Origin: WJJR01 sp964440935
Lineage (GTDB): Bacteria > Zixibacteria > MSB-5A5 > WJJR01
Assembly (NCBI GenBank): GCA_964440935.1
Contig: CAYTTY010000002.1
Location: forward strand, 135,012-199,011
Length of the DNA stretch: 64,000 nt
Reading direction: 5' to 3'
Shown here: positions 17,742-26,548 of the stretch, one piece after another
Position numbering within the stretch: the stretch's first letter is position 1
Layout: every line of letters starts with the position of its first letter
Notes under the pieces: model-generated
The model's input: only the letters and a program-made list of their open reading frames with translations
Databases searched by the model: none
What the model was told of the DNA's origin: nothing
Program-made: the position numbers and the translations under genes

Positions 17742-18755
17742 ATGCCAGCAGACCCGACATCAATCATCGGCCAGCTCGATGAAATAGAAACCGAAGCCAA
17801 ACGGGAATGGGATCAGGCCGATCCCAAGGATCGCCCGACGATCAAGTCCCGCTATCTGGGCAAGAACAGCAAGATCAAATCAATCCTGAGTACACTGAAG
17901 GACCTGAGCCCGGAGGACCGCAAAGCGGTGGGCCAAAAGGCCAACCAACTGCAAAACACCTTGAACGACTACTTCGTCCTCGACAAGGTTCCATCGTATC
18001 ACAAAATCCAGTACGATCACACGCTTCCCGGACGCGTCCAGAGACGTGGCCACCGGCACATCCTCACCCAGACGATGGATGATGTCGTGCAAATCTTCTA
18101 CGGGATGGGCTTTGAAGTCGCCGATGGTCCTGAAATCGAATCGGACTATTACAATTTCAGCGCGCTCAATTTTCCGCCCGATCATCCGGCGCGCGACATG
18201 CAGGATACGTTCTTCCTGAACGACGAGTACCTACTACGTACCCACACCTCACCCGTGCAGGTGCGTGTCTTCGAGCAGCGCCGTCCGCCGGTGCGCATTC
18301 TGGCGCCGGGACGGACCTATCGCAACGAGGCGATCAGTTCGCGCGCCTATTGCGTGTTTCATCAGGTCGAGGGGTTTTTCGTCGACGTCGACGTCACCTT
18401 TGCGGACTTAAAAGGCGTGCTGTCGGCCTTTGCACAGGAATACTTCGGTTCGCAGGCGCAACTGCGGTTCCGTCCGAGTTTCTTCCCATTCACGGAACCG
18501 TCGACTGAAGTCGACGTCAACTGCTTGCTCTGCGGCGGGAAGGGATGCGCGTTGTGCAAATACGAAGGCTGGTTGGAAATCCTTGGTGCGGGGATGATCG
18601 ATCCGAATGTGTTTAAGGCGGTCGATTACGATCCCGATGTGTTCACCGGTTACGCCTTCGGAATGGGCATCGAACGCATCGCGATGCTGAAGCACGGCAT
18701 CGACGACATCCGGGTCTTTTACGATAACGATCTCCGCTTCCTGCAGCAGTTTTAG
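17742..18755 (+). CDS. pheS: Phenylalanyl-tRNA synthetase alpha subunit
   Basis: PheS forms the catalytic half of the alpha2-beta2 enzyme that charges tRNA-Phe. The 337-residue product has an N-terminal coiled coil and then the class II core: HPLTQTMDD-like region read as RHILTQTMDDVVQIFYGMGF, motif 2 around GRTYRNEAISSRAYCVFHQV, and motif 3 GYAFGMGIERIAML near the end. Cys residues in CLLCGGKGCALC are typical of bacterial PheS. The start is ATG 17742 with AGGGTGAG upstream. pheT follows after 140 bp. Confidence 0.97.
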   Translation: MPADPTSIIGQLDEIETEAKREWDQADPKDRPTIKSRYLGKNSKIKSILSTLKDLSPEDRKAVGQKANQLQNTLNDYFVLDKVPSYHKIQYDHTLPGRVQRRGHRHILTQTMDDVVQIFYGMGFEVADGPEIESDYYNFSALNFPPDHPARDMQDTFFLNDEYLLRTHTSPVQVRVFEQRRPPVRILAPGRTYRNEAISSRAYCVFHQVEGFFVDVDVTFADLKGVLSAFAQEYFGSQAQLRFRPSFFPFTEPSTEVDVNCLLCGGKGCALCKYEGWLEILGAGMIDPNVFKAVDYDPDVFTGYAFGMGIERIAMLKHGIDDIRVFYDNDLRFLQQF

Positions 18756-18862
18756 AGATGAGCGCTGTTGCCGGCGAGGGGAATGCCTATTTGTCATTCC
18801 GAGTGAAGCGAGGAATCTGCTTTTTGGGTTTGCTCAGCACGTCGCAGGAAAGGAGATCAATC

Positions 18863-18898
18863 ATGGGGTTTGGAACCAAACGCGGACGGGCGGCATGA
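18863..18898 (+). CDS. Possible 11-codon leader mini-ORF coupled to pheT
   Basis: AGGAG (18851-18855) lies 7 nt before ATG 18863. The frame reads MGFGTKRGRAA and stops at TGA 18896-18898. That TGA overlaps the pheT ATG (18895-18897) in an ATGA junction. The mini-ORF has a better ribosome site than pheT itself, so it may load ribosomes for pheT by translational coupling. It has only one Phe codon, so classical attenuation by Phe starvation is unlikely. Confidence 0.42.
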   Translation: MGFGTKRGRAA

Positions 18899-21279
18899 GA
18901 GTCGGATACAATTGGCTGAAAGACTACATTGCGTTCGAATGGACGCCCACCGAACTCGCCGATCGCCTCACGGCCATCGGCACTGCGGTCGACGGCATCG
19001 AGCCGGTCTTCGATCGCTTCAGTAATGTAATTATCGGGCGGATCGACAAAGTCGAGTCGCATCCGCAGCGTCCCGATTTGAACGTTTGCCACGTCGATCT
19101 GAAGGGACGCGGTGTGACCATGGTCAGCGGTGCGCCGAATTGCCGCGTCGGCATGCTCGTGGCTGCGGCCCTGCCGGGTGCGAAGCTTCCCGGTGTTAGT
19201 GACGGCATGCGGGAACGCGAGATCGATGGTGTCACATCCGAAGGAATGCTCTGTTCGGAAAAAGAGCTGGGGCTTTCGGATGATGGGACTGTGTTGATGG
19301 AAATCGATCCGGAAATCTACAACGTCGGCAGCGATCTCTGGAAGGCGTACGAACTCGATGAGGTGTCGCTGTCGTTCGAACTGACGCCGAATCGCAGCGA
19401 CTGCCTTTCGGTCATTGGCATTGCACGTGAGATCGCGGCCCTGGCCGATGGACGAGTTCGTCGCCCGGAGGTGAAACTCGAGGAAGTTCGGATTGCGAAC
19501 GCCGACCTGGTGCGTATCGATATCGATTTCCCCGAAGGTTGTCCGCGTTATGCGGGACGATTGGTGCGCGGCGGGACGGTACGTCCATCACCATTCTGGC
19601 TGAAACGTTGCCTGCGGTCAGCGGGCATTCGACCGATTAACAACGCGGTCGATATCACCAACTTCGTGATGCTGGAGACCGGCCAGCCGCTGCATGCATT
19701 CGACTGGTCCAGGTTCCCCGATGGACGAGTCCTCGTGCGTGCATCGGCCGCAGGGGAGATGTTCACCACGCTCGATGACATCGAACGCACGCTGCCAACG
19801 AATTCGGTCATGATCACCAACGGCCACGAAGCCGTGGCCATCGGCGGTGTTATGGGTGGTGTCGACTCGGAAGTCAAACCCGAGACGACCGATTTCCTGC
19901 TCGAAAGTGCGCATTTCAATCCGACACATATTCGTCGCACGCGCACCCGTCTTGGATTGGCCACCGATGCAGCGTTGCGGTTTGAAAAGGGGGTCGATCC
20001 GAATGGTGTCATTCAGGCGCTCGATCGCGCGGCGGAGTTGTATGCGCAGTTGACCGGCGGCGAGGTACTCGCCGATCCGGTCGATGCCTACCCGTCACCC
20101 GTCGAACCGCGCAAACTCGAGTTGGACCCGGAACGAGCGAATCGCGTGTTGGGGACCAACATGTCGACACCAACGATGATCAACATCCTGTCCAATCTCG
20201 AATTCGGTGTCGTGACCGGCAAACCACCGGCGATTACGGTTCCAACGTTTCGTCCCGATATCGAGCGCGAGATCGATTTGATCGAAGAAGTGGCACGCAT
20301 TTACGGCTACGAGCGCATCCCGATCGACCGCCGTGGCGGCGGCGCGTTGCCAACTCATCGCGACGAGTTCACCACGGCGATGCAGCGCGCGCGTGACCAA
20401 CTCGAAGGAATGGGTCTGTACGAGATGGTCAACAATTCACTGACCGATCCAAAGTCGACATTCGTTCCGAAGAATCAGCACGTGACAATGCGTAACCCAC
20501 TCTCAGCCGAATTGTCGATCATGCGCCCCGATCTGGTCGGTGGTTTGCTCGGTACAGTGGCGCGCAATCGGAACCGTCAGGTTGAGACCATTCCGGTGTA
20601 TGAAATCGGACGTGTGTTCGGCTTGTCCAACGATGGTCAAACTGGATTCTCCGAGCATGCTGAGCTGCTCATTGGCTTGTGCGGAAATGCACCCACACCG
20701 GGCTGGGGTGAACCGGCGCGGACGTATGACTATTTCGATCTCAAGGGAAGGGTAGAGGAGTTCCTCCGTCACTGGCTGCCGTCGAATGACCTTGAACCGT
20801 CGGATGAAGCACCATTCGCGAAGGGCCAGAGTTTCCGCATCGTGTCCAACGGCTGCGGTTACGGATATCTCGGTCTGATCGACTCCGGCCACGCGCTGCA
20901 ATTCGATGTCAAGGATCCGGTCTGGGCGGCGGTGATCAACTTCGATGCGCTGGTCAGACAGGACCGTCCGGTCAAGCGCTACACACCGGCGCCACGATTC
21001 CCGGCGGCGTTCCGCGATGTGGCTGTGGTCGTCGATCCCGAATCGCGTGCCGGTGACTTGGAGCGCACCATCCGTGACGCCGGGGGAGACGTGGTCGAAG
21101 CCGTCCGCCTGTTCGACCGGTATACTGGCAAGTCAATCGCCCAAGGTAAGATCAGCTTGGCGTTTTCGATCAGCTACCGCGTCCCTGACCGCACGCTGCG
21201 CGACGATGAAGTCGAGACGGCGCATCGCAATATTGTGGATGCGCTGGCCAGAAAGCACGGAGCGGAGCTAAGAAAGTAA
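18895..21279 (+). CDS. pheT: Phenylalanyl-tRNA synthetase beta subunit
   Basis: PheT binds tRNA-Phe and edits mischarged tyrosine. The 794-residue product has the expected domains. The N-terminal RVGYNWLKDYI is followed by a tRNA-binding OB fold (VESHPQRPDLNVCHVD). The B3/B4 editing region includes ELTPNRSDCLSVIGIAREIA, and B5 contains RPDIEREIDLIEEVARIYGY. The catalytic-like fold and C-terminal anticodon-binding FDX-ACB domain (RFPAAFRDVAVVVD...SISYRVPDRTLRDDEV) complete it. Length is normal. A short open frame with a strong ribosome site overlaps the start. Confidence 0.97.
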   Translation: MRVGYNWLKDYIAFEWTPTELADRLTAIGTAVDGIEPVFDRFSNVIIGRIDKVESHPQRPDLNVCHVDLKGRGVTMVSGAPNCRVGMLVAAALPGAKLPGVSDGMREREIDGVTSEGMLCSEKELGLSDDGTVLMEIDPEIYNVGSDLWKAYELDEVSLSFELTPNRSDCLSVIGIAREIAALADGRVRRPEVKLEEVRIANADLVRIDIDFPEGCPRYAGRLVRGGTVRPSPFWLKRCLRSAGIRPINNAVDITNFVMLETGQPLHAFDWSRFPDGRVLVRASAAGEMFTTLDDIERTLPTNSVMITNGHEAVAIGGVMGGVDSEVKPETTDFLLESAHFNPTHIRRTRTRLGLATDAALRFEKGVDPNGVIQALDRAAELYAQLTGGEVLADPVDAYPSPVEPRKLELDPERANRVLGTNMSTPTMINILSNLEFGVVTGKPPAITVPTFRPDIEREIDLIEEVARIYGYERIPIDRRGGGALPTHRDEFTTAMQRARDQLEGMGLYEMVNNSLTDPKSTFVPKNQHVTMRNPLSAELSIMRPDLVGGLLGTVARNRNRQVETIPVYEIGRVFGLSNDGQTGFSEHAELLIGLCGNAPTPGWGEPARTYDYFDLKGRVEEFLRHWLPSNDLEPSDEAPFAKGQSFRIVSNGCGYGYLGLIDSGHALQFDVKDPVWAAVINFDALVRQDRPVKRYTPAPRFPAAFRDVAVVVDPESRAGDLERTIRDAGGDVVEAVRLFDRYTGKSIAQGKISLAFSISYRVPDRTLRDDEVETAHRNIVDALARKHGAELRK

Positions 21280-21315
21280 TAATGTAGGGCGGGCACTCCG
21301 CCCCGACCTTTGTAT

Positions 21316-21491
21316 TAGAGCGATTGTCCGAATTGTTTTCCGATTGACCGGGCGATGTGGCACGGGTGCCTCGTTTACACTGAGTAAGCCGAAGTGCCCG
21401 TGCGGCCTGGCCCGGTCGACCATGCTCACGGCAAACGGGACGGCCATGCTACGGTCTCGTGAATCGAAAAGTTTTTCTGACAATCGCTATA
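21316..21491. mobile_element. MITE-like element 5, 176 bp
   Basis: The left terminus is TAGAGCGATTGTCCGAATTG (21316) and the right is TTTTTCTGACAATCGCTATA (ending 21491). The interior carries GCACGGGTGCCTCG and GGCCCGGTCGACCATGCTCA. It is the same core as 13795 with an approximately 25-bp extra segment. It lies between pheT and the ZapB-like gene. Confidence 0.78.
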
Positions 21492-21703
21492 GACATTTGG
21501 GTGAACCTTGCCGTGGATCGTCCCGAGCCACGGCGAGAACAACCCAACCTTCAAAATCTCGACCGCTCCACTGATCTACCGCTCAAATGCTCTAAATCCA
21601 CTTGACTGAGTTAAAGCAGAACATTAAATCTGCCTATACAGAGCCTCACACTGCGGCCTGACTCGCCGTTGAACCTCAACCCGCTGTAGGTTCAGATTCG
21701 AAG

Positions 21704-21964
21704 ATGGAATCGTCCGGACTTGATCGATTAGGCAGTTCCCTAGAGAAGCTCGTGGAGCGGCTTAACCAAGCCGAGGAGGAGCGCAACCGACTCCGCCACG
21801 AGACGCAGGAACTCAAAAATCGCCTCGAACAACAGGCCCAGGAAACCAACCGCATCGCTAATCTGACCCAGCAGCAGGCTGCGTCTACCGACCAATTACA
21901 GGAAGCCAAGGCCCGACTGGTAGCCGTGGCCAGGCGCCTCAAAGAGATCGAAGATCTCATCTAA
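21704..21964 (+). CDS. ZapB-like coiled-coil protein
   Basis: The 86-residue protein is almost entirely one coiled coil: LGSSLEKLVERLNQAEEER through QTQLQEAKARLVAVARRLKEI-like heptads, rich in Gln/Glu/Leu with no Cys or Trp. Short coiled-coil proteins between pheT and zapA are often annotated as ZapB-like division factors that bridge ZapA to the division site. The only evidence here is coiled-coil form and position 220 bp upstream of zapA, so the role in division is inferred. Confidence 0.65.
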   Translation: MESSGLDRLGSSLEKLVERLNQAEEERNRLRHETQELKNRLEQQAQETNRIANLTQQQAASTDQLQEAKARLVAVARRLKEIEDLI

Positions 21965-22182
21965 GTCTTAGTTCATTCATCTCTTCACACGCTTACCTTG
22001 ATGTTCAGGGTGATTGTTTTCGTCTGTCTATCTCAGGCTCCGTGAGATACACCATCGACCAAGATCGATTAAGCCGCAATTCGTCCTTGACAATCGCCTC
22101 AGGTGAGAGGATTCTTCTGCCAGGGTGTTGTATTTTTATATAGATTGCGGTACGAAAATGGCACTGTTGCCCATAACGAGGA
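21965..22182. other. Leader of zapA with small hairpins
   Basis: No gene is visible. The stretch contains a perfect 7-bp hairpin TATCTCA-GGCTCCG-TGAGATA and CCTCAGGTGAGAGG. A TTGACA at about 22087 has no good -10 at the right spacing. Confidence 0.35.
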
Positions 22183-22518
22183 TTGGTTGAGATAAGATTC
22201 GTGGAAACGCAGGAAAAGTCTTTGCGTGTCAGCATCTTCGGTGAAGAGTACCCACTGCGGGGCGGAGAAGGCACCGACTCGGAGTATATGTACAAGGTGG
22301 CCGATTATGTCGACCGGTCGATGCGGAAAATCGCCGACCGATCGCCCAATTTGTCAACGACCAAGATTGCCATCCTGGCAGCACTAAATATCACCGACGA
22401 GCTGTTCGCGCACCGGCGTGACTCGGAGCGTAAATTATCGGAAGTGGAGAGCAAGGCGCACGGCATTTTGGAATGGCTGGAGCAGCGTCTCACGCTCGAC
22501 CCATCCTCGGACACATAG
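22183..22518 (+). CDS. zapA: Cell division protein ZapA
   Basis: ZapA is a cytoplasmic FtsZ-bundling factor. The product of up to 111 residues shows the family pattern: a beta strand (SLRVSIFGEEYPLR), then DSEYMYKVADYVDRSMRKIA, then TTKIAILAALNITDELF followed by a C-terminal coiled coil. The start is uncertain: TTG 22183 opens the frame but has no spaced ribosome site, and GTG 22201 after GAGATAAG is an alternative. The pheT - zapA - rny order is conserved in several phyla. Confidence 0.9.
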   Translation: MVEIRFVETQEKSLRVSIFGEEYPLRGGEGTDSEYMYKVADYVDRSMRKIADRSPNLSTTKIAILAALNITDELFAHRRDSERKLSEVESKAHGILEWLEQRLTLDPSSDT

Positions 22519-22612
22519 CACACACCCTCGTTTTCGTCACCGCGCAACGAAAAATGCTTGGTGAGGCGGCTACGCCGTGGCGTGACCGATTACTCACCCC
22601 ATGGAGAATCAC

Positions 22613-24184
22613 ATGGCTGAACTGCCGACATGGTTGCTGATTGCCTCCTTCGTCATCGTTGCAGCGATCTTTGCGTTGGCCGGCTGGTTGCTGGCGCGCA
22701 AGATCGGGCGCGATAAAATTTCGCGCGCCGATGAAACTGCAACCCAGATTATCCGCGAGGCCGAAAAGGAAGCGGAGATCAAAAAGAAAGAAGCCTTGCT
22801 CGAGGCGAAAGACGAGTGGTACAAGCAAAAAGTCAACTTCGAACGCGAACTCCAGGTCAAACGGTCCGAACTCCAGAAAGAAGAAAAGTCCATCTCCGAA
22901 CGCGATGATGAACTGAATCGCCGCGTCGATATGGTCCAAACCAAGGAAAAGGAAGTTCAAAACCGCGAGAAGGCGCTCACGGTCAAGGAGCGTGCCCTGC
23001 GCGGACGTGAAGGCGAATTGGACCGCCTGATCTCCGATCAGAACCGCCAGCTCGAACGTATCGCCGGAATGAGCACCGAGGAAGCCAAGCGCCAACTGAT
23101 GGACAACCTGGAAGCCCAGGTGCGCAAAGAGGCGGCGACCCGTGCCAAAGAGATACTCGATGATGCCGAGCGGAATGCCGAGAAGGAGGCGCGTGAGATT
23201 ATCACCCGCGCCGTCCACCGTGTCGCGGCAGAGCACACGGTCGAGACCACTGTTGCGGTGGTCAGCCTTCCGTCGGATGATATGAAAGGCCGCATCATCG
23301 GGCGGGAAGGACGAAACATCCGCTCATTCGAAACCGCCACCGGTGTCGATGTTGTCGTCGATGACACGCCCGAAGCGGTAATCCTGTCCGCGTTCGATCC
23401 GGTGCGTCGTGAGATTGCCCGCATGGCGCTCGAGAAACTTGTTGCCGACGGGCGCATTCATCCGGCCCGCATCGAAGAAGTCGTCGCCAAAGCGGAAAAG
23501 GAGATGGAGATCATTCTCCGGGATGCCGGAGAACAAGCCTGCTTCGATGTCGGCATTCACAACCTGCATCGTGATATTGTCTGGCTGCTTGGTAAGCTGC
23601 ACTTCCGGACGTCGTACGGGCAAAATGTACTCGCCCATATCGTCGAGGTGGCGCAACTCTGCGGCATTATGGCGTCGGAACTGGGGCTTGATACCGCACT
23701 CGCCAAACGCAGTGGCTTGCTCCATGATATCGGCAAGGCGATCGACCGCGACACCGAGGGGACACACATCGAAATCGGCGTCAACTTCCTGAAGAAGTAC
23801 AATGAGAACGCGATTGTTCTCAATGCCGTTGAGGCGCACCACGGGGATGTGCCACCGGAATCGCCATATCCGATTCTGGTAATGGCGGCCGATGCTGTCT
23901 CTGGCGCGCGCCCGGGCGCACGGCGTGAGCCACTCGAAGGGTATGTCAAACGTCTTGAGAAACTGGAAGAAATCGCCGATGGATTCGCCGGTGTGGCGAA
24001 AGCGTACGCCATTCAGGCTGGTCGCGAGATTCGGGTGATTGTCGAGAACGAGAGTGTCGATGATGCCGGAGCGACCCTGCTGGCCAATGATATCGCCAAC
24101 AAGATTCAGGCGGATCTTGAGTATCCGGGACAGATCAAGGTCACGGTCATTCGTGAGACCCGGGCCATCGAGTACGCCAAGTGA
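22613..24184 (+). CDS. rny: Ribonuclease Y
   Basis: RNase Y is a membrane-anchored endonuclease that starts mRNA decay. The 523-residue product has an N-terminal transmembrane helix (LLIASFVIVAAIFALAGWLL) and a long charged coiled coil to about residue 200. A KH domain (MKGRIIGREGRNIRSFE) and an HD domain with metal motif LLHDIGKAIDRDTEGTHIEI follow. The C-terminal region has MAADAVSGARPGARRE. ATG 22613 is preferred over ATG 22601, because GGAGAATCAC then forms its ribosome site. ymdB follows, as in many bacteria. Confidence 0.96.
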   Translation: MAELPTWLLIASFVIVAAIFALAGWLLARKIGRDKISRADETATQIIREAEKEAEIKKKEALLEAKDEWYKQKVNFERELQVKRSELQKEEKSISERDDELNRRVDMVQTKEKEVQNREKALTVKERALRGREGELDRLISDQNRQLERIAGMSTEEAKRQLMDNLEAQVRKEAATRAKEILDDAERNAEKEAREIITRAVHRVAAEHTVETTVAVVSLPSDDMKGRIIGREGRNIRSFETATGVDVVVDDTPEAVILSAFDPVRREIARMALEKLVADGRIHPARIEEVVAKAEKEMEIILRDAGEQACFDVGIHNLHRDIVWLLGKLHFRTSYGQNVLAHIVEVAQLCGIMASELGLDTALAKRSGLLHDIGKAIDRDTEGTHIEIGVNFLKKYNENAIVLNAVEAHHGDVPPESPYPILVMAADAVSGARPGARREPLEGYVKRLEKLEEIADGFAGVAKAYAIQAGREIRVIVENESVDDAGATLLANDIANKIQADLEYPGQIKVTVIRETRAIEYAK

Positions 24185-24260
24185 TGTTCAATCGAATATT
24201 CAAGCAGCCGTTTAGCGGCATATCCTATTTTATTGAGAATCAACGGCATGGAGGTGTCGG

Positions 24261-25130
24261 TTGAGAATCATGTTTATCGCCGACATCACCGGCCGTCCCG
24301 GCCGTTGGATTGTCTCGCAGCTCCTCTGGGGCTTCAAGCGCAAACACGAAATCGATTTCGTGATTGCCAATGTCGAGAACGCTGCCGGCGGTTACGGCGT
24401 GACCAAGGAGATCAGCCAAAAGCTGTTCACCTACGGTGTCGACGTCCAGACCTCGGGCAATCACATCTGGGACCGCAAGGAATCCCACGATCTCCTCGAC
24501 AGTGAAGAGTATCTCCTACGTCCGGCAAACTACCCGCCGGGAGTCCCGGGACGGGGCTCGGTCATTCGCAAGAGCGAGAAGGGCATCCCAGTCGGCGTAC
24601 TGAATATTCAGGGGCGCGTCTACATGAAAGAGATAGACTGCCCTTTTCGTGTGGCTGAGCGCGAAATCGGACGCCTCCGCCAGGAGGCGGCGATCATCTT
24701 CGTCGATTTTCACGCCGAGGCGACATCCGAAAAGCAGGCGATGGGATATTATCTCGATGGTCGCGCCAGCGCCCTGATCGGCACCCACACGCATGTACAG
24801 ACCGCCGATGAACGTATTTTCCCGAAAGGGCTCGCCTATCTCACCGATGCCGGCATGACCGGACCGCATGACTCGGTGTTATGGGTTCGTCCGCAGGATG
24901 CGTTGCGGCGCTTCCTGACCGGCCTGCCGCATCGTTTCCAGATGGCCGAGGGCGATGTGAAGATGTCAGGGGTCGTTGTCGACATCGACGATTCCACCGG
25001 TAAGGCGACCCACATCGAGCGATACAAACTCAGCTACGACGGTTCCGTCTCGGTGCGCGACTACTTTGGCCTACCGCCACGCGAAGTCAATGAAGACGAA
25101 CCGAGGCAAGTCCAGCGCGATGAAGTCTGA
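24261..25130 (+). CDS. ymdB: YmdB-family metallophosphoesterase
   Basis: YmdB-type enzymes are dinuclear-metal phosphodiesterases, shown in Bacillus to act on cyclic nucleotides. The 289-residue product has the metal motifs in order: DITGRPGR (residues 7-14), NVENAAGGYG, SGNHIWDRKE, VDFHAEATSEK and GTHTHVQTADERI. Length is normal. The start is TTG 24261 preceded by GGAGGTG. Its position after rny matches the common rny-ymdB pairing. Confidence 0.93.
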   Translation: MRIMFIADITGRPGRWIVSQLLWGFKRKHEIDFVIANVENAAGGYGVTKEISQKLFTYGVDVQTSGNHIWDRKESHDLLDSEEYLLRPANYPPGVPGRGSVIRKSEKGIPVGVLNIQGRVYMKEIDCPFRVAEREIGRLRQEAAIIFVDFHAEATSEKQAMGYYLDGRASALIGTHTHVQTADERIFPKGLAYLTDAGMTGPHDSVLWVRPQDALRRFLTGLPHRFQMAEGDVKMSGVVVDIDDSTGKATHIERYKLSYDGSVSVRDYFGLPPREVNEDEPRQVQRDEV

Positions 25131-25475
25131 TCTTCTGTGTGAATCAGGAGCTTATGGGTGCCACGGCCCTTCAGGGCCGTGTTGAAAACGGTGTGTCGAT
25201 ACCCTTTGCGTATTTTCGTAGGGGCGCATTGAATGCGCCCACTGCACATAACCGTTACGGGGATAGGGCGTACTCAGTACGCCCCTACGAATGATCATTT
25301 TGTCGATAATGATTAGGAGGGCTTCGAGCACTTTTTCAACAGGCCCCTTCAGGGCCGTGTTGAAAAAAGTCCTGAGAATCAGAGCCTTCGGGAGGGCGAT
25401 CTGCAACTGCAGGTTTTGCCACACGCCCCCAAAGGCCCGTGGCACCCTTCAGATTAATTCCATTCCGAGAGTCAG
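25131..25475. repeat. Composite palindromic repeat, 300 bp
   Basis: The outer arms GGGTGCCACGGCCC (25154) and GGCCCGTGGCACCC (25433-25446) enclose two tandem units. One has arms GGCCGTGTTGAAAAC/TTTTTCAACAGGCCC around GTAGGGGCGCATTGAATGCG and GGGCGTACTCAGTACGCCC. The other is GGCCGTGTTGAAAAAAGTCC ... TTTTGCCACACGCCC. The outer TAKAGCRATTG termini seen elsewhere are absent. No gene is visible. Confidence 0.65.
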
Positions 25476-26372
25476 ATGACCACAATGACCGCATCCATCA
25501 TCGACGGCAAAGCCATCGCCAAGCAGGTGCGCGACGATCTCAAGGCGCGTGTCGACACGCTGCGCACGAGTGGCATCACCCCGCGTCTCGCCGCCGTGCT
25601 CGTGGGCGATGATCCCGCCTCGCAAGTTTACGTTGGCACCAAGGAACGCACCGCGAAGAGAATGGGCATCGAATCCGAAGTTATCCGCCGTCCGGCGACA
25701 ACCACCGATGCCGAGCTGCGTGCGCTCATCGCCGAACTCAATGCCCGCAGCGACCTGCATGGGTACATCATCCAGTCGCCTCTGCCCGAAGGTCTCGACG
25801 AAGCCGCCATGGTCGAACTGATCGACCCGGCGAAAGACATCGATGGATTCCATCCGGTGAATATGGGCGCACTCACACTCGGTTATCCGCGCATGCAGCC
25901 ATGCACACCGGCGGGCATCGTCGAACTGCTCGTGCGCTCGAATGTCGAAACCAGTGGCGCCGAGATTGTCGTGCTCGGACGCGGCAACATCGTCGGTCGG
26001 CCGATTTCGATTCTGCTGTCGTCGAAGGGCAAACACGCCGATGGTACAGTCACCGTCTGCCACAGCCGTACGCGCAATTTGGAAACCCACTGCAAACGCG
26101 CCGACATTTTGATTCTCGCCATGGGCCGTCCCGAAATGATCACCGGCGACATGGTCAAGCCGGGCGCAACCGTCATCGACGTCGGCGTCAACCGCATCGA
26201 CGATCCCTCCACCGAAAAGGGCTATCGCTTGGTCGGCGACGCGCATTTCGACAGTGTCGCCCAAGTCGCCGGCGCCATCACCCCCGTCCCCGGCGGTGTC
26301 GGCCCCATGACGGTCGCCATGCTGATGGCGAACACGGTGACCGCAGCCGAGCGGGCGCATTCAAACAAGTAG
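25476..26372 (+). CDS. folD: Methylenetetrahydrofolate dehydrogenase / cyclohydrolase
   Basis: FolD interconverts 5,10-methylene- and 10-formyl-tetrahydrofolate using NADP. The 298-residue product has the N-terminal catalytic part with VLVGDDPASQVYVGTKERTA (the YVGTK lysine/tyrosine pair) and GYIIQSPLPEGLDE. PAKDIDGFHPVNMGALTLGY leads to the Rossmann segment VVLGRGNIVGRPISILL. TPVPGGVGPMTVAMLMANTV closes the family signature. Length is normal. ATG 25476 follows a repeat region, so its promoter is probably within or beyond that repeat. Confidence 0.96.
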   Translation: MTTMTASIIDGKAIAKQVRDDLKARVDTLRTSGITPRLAAVLVGDDPASQVYVGTKERTAKRMGIESEVIRRPATTTDAELRALIAELNARSDLHGYIIQSPLPEGLDEAAMVELIDPAKDIDGFHPVNMGALTLGYPRMQPCTPAGIVELLVRSNVETSGAEIVVLGRGNIVGRPISILLSSKGKHADGTVTVCHSRTRNLETHCKRADILILAMGRPEMITGDMVKPGATVIDVGVNRIDDPSTEKGYRLVGDAHFDSVAQVAGAITPVPGGVGPMTVAMLMANTVTAAERAHSNK

Positions 26373-26506
26373 AATGCAGTTCCCTGGCGGCCGTTGTCGC
26401 CACCGATTCCATTATTCGCTTTGTCCATGCTGTCATTGCCGTCCGCCGCGGCGGAGGAATCCACTTTTGCCATATACCCGAATAAAGTGATACCCCTGGC
26501 CACTTT

Positions 26507-26536
26507 GTCATTCCCGCGAAAGCGGGAATCCATTTT
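26507..26536. repeat. Left 30-bp inverted repeat of the GIY-YIG cassette
   Basis: The unit contains the internal palindrome ATTCCCGCGAAAGCGGGAAT and resembles the ATTCCC...GGGAAT dRS3-like repeats known from Neisseria. It is the exact reverse complement of 26842-26871. Confidence 0.85.
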
Positions 26537-26548
26537 CTTCCCGGTACG

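Noticed and set aside
21965..22182. Possible 6S RNA next to zapA
   Set aside because: 6S RNA adjoins zapA in Proteobacteria, but no closing stem with a central bubble could be built here; only short hairpins are present.
25154..25446. CRISPR-like array of palindromes
   Set aside because: The units are not regularly spaced, spacers are not unique, and no cas genes are visible.
25449..26360. 303-residue minus-strand frame over folD
   Set aside because: It is a pure antisense shadow of a highly conserved enzyme.
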